A DNA stretch of 64,000 nt, taken from Okeania sp. SIO1I7. Lineage in GTDB: Bacteria; Cyanobacteriota; Cyanobacteriia; Cyanobacteriales; Microcoleaceae. Shown here one piece after another: positions 1 through 6,747 of the stretch. Within the stretch, counting starts at the first letter, position 1. Each line of letters begins with the position of its first letter. The DNA lies in NCBI GenBank assembly GCA_010672585.1, contig JAAHGF010000003.1, positions 566,719 to 630,718 of the forward strand. The letters run 5' to 3'. The notes beneath the pieces were generated by a model that did no database searches, was not told the DNA's origin, and worked only from the letters and a program-made list of their open reading frames with translations. A program made the position numbers and the translations under genes.

Positions 1-245
1 ATTAGGGCTTGCTGATTAATTATAAAAGTATTGATATATAAAGGCTTGAGCCTTTTTAGGTTCTAATTGCAGTACGCCTGTTTCAGTTGAAAACGCTCAT
101 GCATGCTAGTATTTTGGGCTGACTATGGCAGAATAATCTTGGGACAAAACGCCCGCTCCTACCTCCTCGCTCATTCCCCGTTCCTCCAGTATAGCTGTCT
201 CCTACAAAGAGCAAAAAGACTTTTTCGGCAAACACCTAATTAACA
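1..245. repeat. R2 dispersed repeat, copy at window edge
   Basis: The window opens with TTAGGGCTTGCTGATTAAT and the copy seems to close near 229-244 with a degenerate inverted end (GCAAACACCTAA). The interior (an AAGGCTTGAGCCTTTTT hairpin, 'tattttgggctgac', 'cctcgctcatt') matches the complete R2 copy at 55901-56144, so this is one member of that family. It is noncoding in all frames that I can follow. Confidence 0.6.
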
Positions 246-249
246 ATTG

Positions 250-345
250 CCTCTTCTTTTCAAGGAGAGGATTAACACAAAAGGGAAAATTAATTCATTG
301 TTTCTCCTTTAAAGGAGAGGAATTTCACCTTAATTATTCGGTAAA
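250..345 (+). repeat. R5 dispersed repeat
   Basis: About 100 bp with two short hairpins built from CCTCTTC/GGAGAGG and CTCCTTT/AAAGGAGAGG, followed by TTAATTATTCGGTAAA. Related copies lie at 30317-30438 (same orientation) and 58327-58420 (inverted). Noncoding; function unknown. Confidence 0.55.
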
Positions 346-471
346 TTCAAGATCGAACACTGGATAGGATCGAAAATTTGGGATATTTCTTCAACATTGA
401 GAGCAGAACATTTTTATGATACTTAATCATCCGGACATGGTATAAAATCAACTTCAGGATACAATAATTAT

Positions 472-619
472 GGCGTTGCTGATTCTGGGTATGATTTTGC
501 CCCCCTAACCCCCCAAAATTGGGGGGAATAAAACTCTAAAAGTCCACCAAAATTGGTGGATTTAGGGGGCTTGACCAGAACCAAACAATCGCGCATTCAT
601 ACTTCAATTCAGCAACGCC
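472..619. repeat. R3 dispersed repeat (MITE-like)
   Basis: A 148-bp element starting GGCGTTGCTGATTCTGGG and ending AATTCAGCAACGCC, so its ends are inverted repeats. Inside are two hairpins around 'ccccccaa/ttgggggg' and 'ccaccaaaattggtgg'. A 211-bp relative lies inverted at 20543-20753. There is no coding capacity; it may be a non-autonomous mobile element. Confidence 0.65.
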
Positions 620-649
620 TAATTATTGTATTATTACAGTTTAAATGAA

Positions 650-1414
650 ATGACTGAACTGTTTACCTTAATATTTGATGTTGACGGAACTTTGGCAAAT
701 ACAGAGCGAGATGGCCATAGAGTAGCTTTTAATCAGGCTTTTGCTACAGCGGGTTTAGACTGGGAATGGTCAGTTTCGCTCTACGGAGAATTGTTAGAAG
801 TATCGGGTGGCAAAGAACGTATCAACTTTTATATTAGTCGGTATCAACCAGAGTTGAAATCATCTATTCCACTCCAGGAATTAGTTTATAATCTGCACGC
901 CACGAAAACTCAATATTATCAAAGGTTATTAGCAACAGGAACTATTCCGTTGCGCTTGGGAGTAAAAAGATTATTAGCAGAGGCACGAAATCATAAAATA
1001 CGGTTAGCGATCGCCACTACTAGCACTTTAGAAAATGTCACTGTTTTATTAGAAAACACTTTGGGCAAGGAAAGTTTATCATGGTTTGAAATAATTGCAG
1101 CAGGAGACATAGTTCCACAAAAAAAACCTGCGCCAGATATTTATTATTATGTGTTAGAAAAAATGAATATTCAACCAGATAATTGTCTAGTCTTTGAAGA
1201 TTCAGATAATGGTTTAAAAGCTGCTTTAGCGGCAGGATTAAAAACAATTGTTACAGTGAATGATTATACGCACAATCAAGATTTTACTGGGGCATTTTTA
1301 GTTTTAAATAATTTAGGAGAACCAGATAAACCTTTTAATGTAATAGCTGGAAATGCTAAAGGTAGAACTTATGTAGATATGAATTTAATAGACGATATTA
1401 TCAACTTTAGGTAA
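650..1414 (+). CDS. HAD-superfamily hydrolase, CbbY/phosphoglycolate phosphatase-like
   Basis: A 254-residue haloacid dehalogenase-type phosphatase. Motif I, FDVDGTLANTE, has the nucleophile and acid/base aspartates D10 and D12. A helical cap follows at about 20-90. Motif II is in AIATTST, and the lysine and acidic motifs are in IVPQKKPAPDIY and VFEDSDNGLKAALAAG. The order and length fit the CbbY/Gph group, which dephosphorylates small sugar phosphates; the substrate cannot be read from sequence. The longest frame starts at TTG 626, but ATG 650 puts the N-terminus at MTELFTLIFDVDGT, the usual distance from motif I. It stands alone between repeat-filled spacers. Confidence 0.85.
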   Translation: MTELFTLIFDVDGTLANTERDGHRVAFNQAFATAGLDWEWSVSLYGELLEVSGGKERINFYISRYQPELKSSIPLQELVYNLHATKTQYYQRLLATGTIPLRLGVKRLLAEARNHKIRLAIATTSTLENVTVLLENTLGKESLSWFEIIAAGDIVPQKKPAPDIYYYVLEKMNIQPDNCLVFEDSDNGLKAALAAGLKTIVTVNDYTHNQDFTGAFLVLNNLGEPDKPFNVIAGNAKGRTYVDMNLIDDIINFR

Positions 1415-1525
1415 GGAAGAGGGAAGAAGGAAGAAGGAAGAAGGAAGAAGGCTTAAAAGCTAGAAAAAACTTAAATTTCCTTGTAGATATTCACGCTAAC
1501 TTTTATACAAACAGTACTAGCTAAG
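1413..1525 (+). repeat. GAAGGAA heptamer run plus dispersed ~55-bp segment
   Basis: Directly after the HAD gene stop comes a run of GAAGGAA heptamers. It is followed by a segment (AAACTTAAATTTCC..TAGATATTCAC..) that recurs at about 10424-10480. Heptameric tandem repeats of this kind are typical of filamentous cyanobacterial spacers. No gene is seen from here to 1743. Confidence 0.6.
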
Positions 1526-1743
1526 GGACATCTAAGTAGTATCTGTGGTACAATGAAATAAATTCTTATAGGTTATTTATTATTGAAAAATGATTCTTAG
1601 CAATAGCCAAGTGTTAGCATTATTGGAGTTGAAAAAACTGCCCTCGACTGTCAGCTTTCAAAGACATGGGTTTGTGCTTGAAAGCGATAGTAGGCAACAG
1701 CAAGGACAGCAAAAGGGATGGCGAGTTTTGAAATAGGAATTAG

Positions 1744-1860
1744 TTACTTCTTGCTCTTTGCCCGGAAAATCTTGATTAATCGACTGAGTATGGCATCAGC
1801 AGTTTTTTCCACAGCCCAAACTATCAAAGCACTGGTTACTAACATCAGAATCGTTTCCAT
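1744..1860 (-). CDS. possible 38-residue small protein with one hydrophobic helix
   Basis: On the minus strand, ATG at 1860 opens METILMLVTSALIVWAV followed by a charged tail that ends IFRAKSKK and a stop. GAGG sits five bases upstream of the ATG, a credible ribosome-binding site. The product would have a hydrophobic N-terminal half (about residues 4-17) and a basic, amphipathic C-terminal half. This resembles small membrane peptides such as type I toxins or complex subunits, but I recognise no family. Its only support is the SD, the membrane-protein-like composition and placement in an otherwise empty spacer. Confidence 0.4.
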   Translation of the reverse strand: METILMLVTSALIVWAVEKTADAILSRLIKIFRAKSKK

Positions 1861-2035
1861 AACAACCTCGTTTTACAACTCTTCTAGAATCTCTTAAATC
1901 CTGTATGACTTGGGCAAATCATGAGTATGATTTGCTGTATAATTTACTGAAACTTAGTTTGTATAACTTGTGTTTGATATGGAACTAAGTAGTCTGCCGT
2001 TAAAATTAGAAAAACCCTTTCTATCTATCTGATAT

Positions 2036-3535
2036 ATGATACTTAAATCGCTCAAAGCTTCCAAAACAGGTATCGAAGAAGCCAGAAAAATCCTAGTCTC
2101 CAGGCAGTTGAGGCAAGAAGATTTGGTTGGCCACTGTTGCCATAGTCGCCAGCCAATCTCTAAGTTTTTTAACGGTAAACCTGTTTCTCGCTGTATTTTT
2201 GTTGATATTTGCAAGTTTTTAGGTTTGGATTGGGAACATATTGCTGAGGAGCAACAGGTAAATAATGGTAAAGTTCCTCTCTGTGATCAAAATGGTAAAA
2301 AACCTCCAGAAGTCAAGATGCAGAAACTTCCAGGAGATAAATTGGTATTTGCGATCGCAGGTAGTATAGATACGGTTGACGAGGCGAAGTTACAGGCAAT
2401 TATTGGCCTGTTACAGAAAATTTCTGGAGACACTGATATAAAAATTGTGGGCAAAGAAAAGGGTAGTATTAGGCTGATTTTACAAGGGTCTGAAGCAGGT
2501 TTGGCCAAGCTAAAGGAACTGTACGAGTCTGGAAAATTGACAGAGGTATTGGGTACTCCAGTTGAAGATGTACATTTTCTATCTGAAGAAACTGAAGCTA
2601 AGTCTAGTTCAGCAGAGTTACACAATAACCAAGAAATTTTAGTTCAGAAGATTAGAAGTAATAAAAAAGATGGTTTAAATCTTGCGAAAGCTGATCTCAG
2701 TGGTGCTGACCTCAGTGATGCTGACCTCAGTGGTACTGACCTCAGTGGTACTGACCTCAGTGGTGCTGACCTCAGTGGTGCTGACCTCAGTGATGCTAAC
2801 CTCAGTGGTGCTGACCTCAGTGGTGCTGACCTCAGTGATGCTGACCTCAGTGATGCTGACCTCAGTGATGCTATCCTCAGTGATACTATCCTCAGTGGTG
2901 CTATCCTCAGTGGTGCTAAACTCAGAGGAACTGACATACTAATATCTCTTTTCTCTATTGATGAAGTGAAAAAACTAGCAAGTCATCAAAATATTAACGT
3001 TCCAGAAGTTGATAATTTACTAGATGAAGTAGAGGAAATTTTAAAAATTTCTATTTCTGAAAAGTATAAAATTATGTTTTACTTAGCAATGGTTAATTTG
3101 TATGAAGTAGAAGAGATAGCTAAAATAACTAGACACAGTTACAAAAACATACATTCTGATTTCAACAAAAATCTAGGTCAATATCTTAAAGAGTATTTTT
3201 ATCCTCAATCACAACCTTTACGTTTTGGTATTACTTCTTTGAGAAGAACTGTTTTTTCCTTAGACAAAAAATATTTTTATCGGAATAATAAAGATGATTT
3301 AATTAACATTTTATCTAACCGTCTGAAAGAAAACTCAGATGTTAACAAAGACCTAAAAGTTGAGGAGAATATTCACGATATTCATGGCATTAACTACCCA
3401 AAAGTTGATAATTTATTAGATGAAATAGAGGAAGATTTCAAAATTTCTAAAGATGATTTAATTAACATTTTATCTAACCGTATGAAAGAAAACTCAGAGG
3501 AAAATATTCACGATATTCATGGCATTACCCACTAA
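2036..3535 (+). CDS. HTH / middle domain / pentapeptide-repeat / helical C-terminal protein
   Basis: A 499-residue cyanobacterial multidomain protein. Residues 1-75 resemble the helix-turn-helix found at the N-terminus of cyanobacterial NACHT/NB-ARC-type proteins (SLKASKTGIEEARKIL, then FLGLDWEHIAEE). Residues about 100-185 (LVFAIAGSIDTVDEAKL to TEVLGTPVEDV) form a compact alpha/beta domain; by context it may be an effector-associated adaptor, which is inference. Residues about 218-300 are ADLSG/ADLSD pentapeptides, a right-handed beta-helix. Residues 303-400 are a helical domain (EEIAKITRHSYKNI) reminiscent of HTH modules and are duplicated as the separate gene at 3861. The tail repeats KDDLINILSNR and EENIHDIHGI. 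It is soluble, with no signal peptide. It starts the island ending at 6494; a conflict or signalling role is plausible but unproven. Confidence 0.7.
   Translation: MILKSLKASKTGIEEARKILVSRQLRQEDLVGHCCHSRQPISKFFNGKPVSRCIFVDICKFLGLDWEHIAEEQQVNNGKVPLCDQNGKKPPEVKMQKLPGDKLVFAIAGSIDTVDEAKLQAIIGLLQKISGDTDIKIVGKEKGSIRLILQGSEAGLAKLKELYESGKLTEVLGTPVEDVHFLSEETEAKSSSAELHNNQEILVQKIRSNKKDGLNLAKADLSGADLSDADLSGTDLSGTDLSGADLSGADLSDANLSGADLSGADLSDADLSDADLSDAILSDTILSGAILSGAKLRGTDILISLFSIDEVKKLASHQNINVPEVDNLLDEVEEILKISISEKYKIMFYLAMVNLYEVEEIAKITRHSYKNIHSDFNKNLGQYLKEYFYPQSQPLRFGITSLRRTVFSLDKKYFYRNNKDDLINILSNRLKENSDVNKDLKVEENIHDIHGINYPKVDNLLDEIEEDFKISKDDLINILSNRMKENSEENIHDIHGITH
2690..2935 (+). repeat. 15-bp coding minisatellite (pentapeptide repeats)
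   Basis: About 16 nearly identical tandem copies of CTCAGTGGTGCTGAC / CTCAGTGATGCTGAC inside the gene at 2036. Each encodes one pentapeptide (ADLSG, ADLSD, TDLSG, AILSD). Identity is at DNA level, not only protein level, which points to recent slippage or expansion. The divergent pentapeptides in the gene at 4389 do not show this. Confidence 0.85.
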
Positions 3536-3586
3536 TCAATTTTTTCTATTTTAAAAGAGCAAACACTACAAGAGGCGAATCAAGTC

Positions 3587-3842
3587 ATGAGAGCAGAATC
3601 ATCTAATCAAATATTATCCGAATCTAGTCCAATTGAGACTTCTAAATTAATCCCAAAATTAAAACGAGCATACGATTTAGACAAACTTGCTAATGCTAAT
3701 TGGATTAGAAAATCAGCTAAACGTATTGAACCAGAAGTAATTAAAATTTTATAGGATTTGAGAAATAATATGGAAAATGAATATCCTTTTGTTCAATAAT
3801 AAATTAAGCTCAGTCTTCACAAAGTTACGCTACCAAAACTAT
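3587..3842 (+). pseudogene. decayed copy of the 5' end of the PIN-domain gene
   Basis: ATG 3587 opens a frame whose product (NWIRKSAKRIEPEVIKIL) aligns with residues 1-60 of the gene at 4389 (NWIRALGERIEPEVIKLL). A TAG at 3752-3754 interrupts it. The same frame continues with DLRNNMENEYPFVQ, two more stops, then IKLSLHKVT, and ends at TGA 3842. Even the leader (AAACACTACAA..GGCGAATCAAGTC) matches that of the intact gene. Only the first ~85 codons are present, so this is a partial duplicate, not a disrupted full gene. Confidence 0.85.
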
Positions 3843-3860
3843 GACATTAAGTGAGGTTAT

Positions 3861-4337
3861 ATGCCCCGAAAAGAATTTAATCCCCTCTTCTCAATTGATG
3901 AAGTTAAAAAACTGGCAATTCATCAAAATGTCAACGTTTCAGAAGTTGATAATTTATTAGATGAAATAGAGGAAAATTTTAAAATTTCTATTTCTGAAAA
4001 GTATAAATTCATGTTTTATTTGGCAATGATTAATTTCCTTACGCCGGAAGAGATAGCTAAAATAACTAAACACAGTTATAAAAACATATATTCTGATTTC
4101 AACAAAAATCTAGGTCAATATCTTAAAGAGTATTTTTATCCTCAATCACAACCTTTACACTTTGGTATTACTTCTTTAAGAAGAACTCTTTTTTCCTTAG
4201 ATAAAAAATATTTTTATCAGAATAATGACGATGATTTGATTAACATTTTATCCAACCGCCCAAAAGAAAACTCAGAAGTAAAAAAAAAATCAAAAGTTGA
4301 GGAAAATATTCATGATGATAGTGACTGCATCCACTAA
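3861..4337 (+). CDS. stand-alone copy of the helical C-terminal domain
   Basis: 158 residues that match the C-terminal third of the gene at 2036 from FSIDEVKKLA onward (YLAMINFLTPEEIAKITKHS; GQYLKEYFYPQSQPL). It lacks the HTH, middle and pentapeptide parts. Differences are mostly conservative, so it may be maintained as a separate protein. The core at about 30-75 could be a DNA- or protein-binding helix bundle of the HTH kind seen in cyanobacterial NB-ARC/TIR proteins (inference). A new seven-residue leader, MPRKEFN, replaces upstream sequence. It is followed after 51 bp by the PIN-like gene and was probably left by the segmental duplication that also produced the pseudogene at 3587. Confidence 0.6.
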   Translation: MPRKEFNPLFSIDEVKKLAIHQNVNVSEVDNLLDEIEENFKISISEKYKFMFYLAMINFLTPEEIAKITKHSYKNIYSDFNKNLGQYLKEYFYPQSQPLHFGITSLRRTLFSLDKKYFYQNNDDDLINILSNRPKENSEVKKKSKVEENIHDDSDCIH

Positions 4338-4388
4338 CTAATTTTCGCATTTTAAAAGATTCAAACACTACAAAAGGTGAATAAAGTC

Positions 4389-6494
4389 ATGACAATAGAA
4401 TCATTTAATAAAATACAATCTAAATATAGTCTAATTAAGACTTCTGAGTTAATCGCAAAATTACAACAAGAATGCGACCTAGACGAACGTGCTAATTGGA
4501 TTAGAGCATTAGGTGAACGTATTGAACCAGAAGTAATTAAACTCCTCTGGGATTTAAGAAATAACATGGAAAATGAAGATCCTTTTGTTCAATACGAAAT
4601 CAAACTAAGTCTTCACAAAGTTACGAACGATCCTAGTGTTGGAATTGGTATGTTTCTCGACAATTTATCAGTATTCCAAACCCAGAAAAAAAATTCCCAA
4701 GCTCCTAAAATTCTAATTGACTCTAATATACTTGAAGAATTTTTGTTAAGGAATAAAACTACTATCAACCAAGATGTTACTAAAGTAGTTGAATGGGTTT
4801 TATCCGAAAAGATTAATCCCTATATTGGTAAAAATGGAGTAGAAAATCTTTGGTCAAGAGTTAAAAATTTGAGAGGAAAAGAATATGCTAACCGTCTTAT
4901 TATAGAAATTCTCAGTCAATTTAAGGTTTGTGACATTGACTTGAAAGAGATCGATTTGGAAAAATATCCCACTGTCAACATACCAACTGTTATTGAAATT
5001 GAGTGTGCCAAAAAGTATAATTTGGATGGCATTATCACTTTAAGGGATAGAGATTTTGTGGGTAGTGGTTGGTCTTATGTTTATTCACCAGCATTATTCT
5101 TGGAGTATGTAGAGTCTGAAGATTCTGATTTATCACCAGAATTTTTCAAAGAAAAACTAGCTCAAAAATCTATTGATAAAAGGAGAGAAAAACTATCCAT
5201 CAATTTGAAGGAAGAACCTCTTAAAAAGAATCTTTCTTTTGAGGATCAATTACCCATTTTTCAAGGCTGGAGAATCAAAAATTTTGAAGTTCTCTGCACC
5301 AAAAAGGATCTAACTTCTGCTACAGTTATCTTACAAGATCGATTTGGAAAAGAATATCATACAGAGTCTGGGTTCAAAAAAGGTTCAATTAATGCACTTT
5401 TTACTGCTTTTGATAAAGCTTTATCTCATATAGTTGAGATTAAACATGAACTCAAAGCTATGTACATAGCTAATTTAACGCCGGGTAAAGAAGGCTCCGT
5501 GACAGCTGTGGTTTTCGTAAGATATGGCAAGGAAGAAGTTATCAGAATTTATAGCCATAAAAATATCATCAAAGCCTATCTATTTGCTTATGTTAAAGCA
5601 ATTATTGCCGTTTACGCTCCTAATGAATATCCTCAAGATATTTATGAAGAAAAGGAACTCATAAGTTTATATAAAATAGGAATGAGAGACTTTCGTAAGT
5701 TAAATTTCAGCAAAGTAGATTTAAGTGACAATGAAGCTAATCTCTCTGAATCAATTTTGATAGGGTGCGATTTTAGTAACGCTAATCTTTCAGGCGCAAA
5801 TCTTACTAAAGCTGATTTAACCAGAGCCAATTTAAGTAAGGCAAATTTGAGTAAAGCCAACTTGACTGAAGCCAACCTGACTGAAGTTGAGTTAGACAAA
5901 AATAACCAAACTCTCTTTGAACGTACAATTTTGACTAATACTATTATGCCTGAAATAAAAATTGCCGTCAGTGGAAGTTCACGGATAGATAAAGTAGTTC
6001 GATTATTAGAACAAATTAATGTTCAAAAAAGTAAATGTCAGTTATTAGCAGTTCATAGCATGACTACTCCTACATGGTGGTATAGTGATTTGGGTATGTA
6101 TTTTTGGGAAGTAACTAAAAAAATACTTCAAAAAGGTATTCTCATAAAAAGAGTTTTTATACTTCCTGAATCTCTTACGCAAGAACATTTAGAAGTACTG
6201 CGAGAACAAAAAGAAGTTGGTGTAGAAGTACGATATATTTGTTGCACCAATGCCAAAAATGTTGATAATTATGACTGGCATAATACTAATGTGATGATTT
6301 ATGAAAACTCGTTGGTTGAAAGAAACTCCTTTACGACTAGAATGCTAATCAATAAAGAGAAGGAAAGTGGTTATATTTCCTATCAAAAAATAGACCTTGA
6401 AACTGACAAAGAACGTTTCTATTCCATTTGGAAAAAAGCAGAGCATTTCAATTATGCGACACCAACTATTCAAAATGAATTTTTGAAACAATAA
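4389..6494 (+). CDS. PIN-like / LeuA-regulatory-like / pentapeptide multidomain protein
   Basis: A 701-residue protein. After a helical leader (1-100), residues about 107-245 look like a PIN nuclease: KILIDSNILEEFL with D111, a central acidic segment IPTVIEIECAKK, and GIITLRDRDF with D220/D222. Residues about 287-409 resemble the alpha-isopropylmalate synthase regulatory fold (WRIKNFEVLC; SATVILQDRFGKEYHTESG; SINALFTAFDKAL). Pentapeptides occupy about 440-505 (ADLTRANLSKANLSKANL). The last ~185 residues (VVRLLEQINV to IWKKAEHF) are an alpha/beta domain vaguely like phospholipase-D-type folds without an HKD motif; I cannot name it. ATG 4389 is preferred over GTG 4377 because AAGGTGA lies eight bases upstream. 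An RNase effector with sensor modules is inferred. Confidence 0.6.
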   Translation: MTIESFNKIQSKYSLIKTSELIAKLQQECDLDERANWIRALGERIEPEVIKLLWDLRNNMENEDPFVQYEIKLSLHKVTNDPSVGIGMFLDNLSVFQTQKKNSQAPKILIDSNILEEFLLRNKTTINQDVTKVVEWVLSEKINPYIGKNGVENLWSRVKNLRGKEYANRLIIEILSQFKVCDIDLKEIDLEKYPTVNIPTVIEIECAKKYNLDGIITLRDRDFVGSGWSYVYSPALFLEYVESEDSDLSPEFFKEKLAQKSIDKRREKLSINLKEEPLKKNLSFEDQLPIFQGWRIKNFEVLCTKKDLTSATVILQDRFGKEYHTESGFKKGSINALFTAFDKALSHIVEIKHELKAMYIANLTPGKEGSVTAVVFVRYGKEEVIRIYSHKNIIKAYLFAYVKAIIAVYAPNEYPQDIYEEKELISLYKIGMRDFRKLNFSKVDLSDNEANLSESILIGCDFSNANLSGANLTKADLTRANLSKANLSKANLTEANLTEVELDKNNQTLFERTILTNTIMPEIKIAVSGSSRIDKVVRLLEQINVQKSKCQLLAVHSMTTPTWWYSDLGMYFWEVTKKILQKGILIKRVFILPESLTQEHLEVLREQKEVGVEVRYICCTNAKNVDNYDWHNTNVMIYENSLVERNSFTTRMLINKEKESGYISYQKIDLETDKERFYSIWKKAEHFNYATPTIQNEFLKQ

Positions 6495-6747
6495 CTATTT
6501 CTCAAGGATTTGAAAATTAGATTTTTCAAAGGACTCAAAAAGTGTTTCGGTCTGGAATTATGATCGCTAGTTAAGGTGAACAGGACTTACGCATAACTAC
6601 CACTTATGGTAGGGGTTAACAGTCGTTAACCCCCCCCTACAAATCCTATCTAACTTCTCTTTTACAGAACCACTCCGCATCATCACAGTAAGTGCTATAA
6701 TATAAAATCAAAAATAAAGATGATTGGAGTACCAAGAAAAACAGCGT
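6495..6747. other. spacer with palindromic repeat
   Basis: Contains GCATAACTACCACTTATGG followed by 'taggggttaacagtcgttaacccccc'. The first part occurs inverted near 30560-30585 ('ccataagtggtggttatgc'), so it is a small dispersed element. Nothing else is recognised. Confidence 0.45.

Noticed and set aside
2682-2942. 86-codon frame with VVLTS repeats, and its minus-strand partner
   Set aside because: They are other-frame readings of the 15-bp minisatellite inside the gene at 2036.
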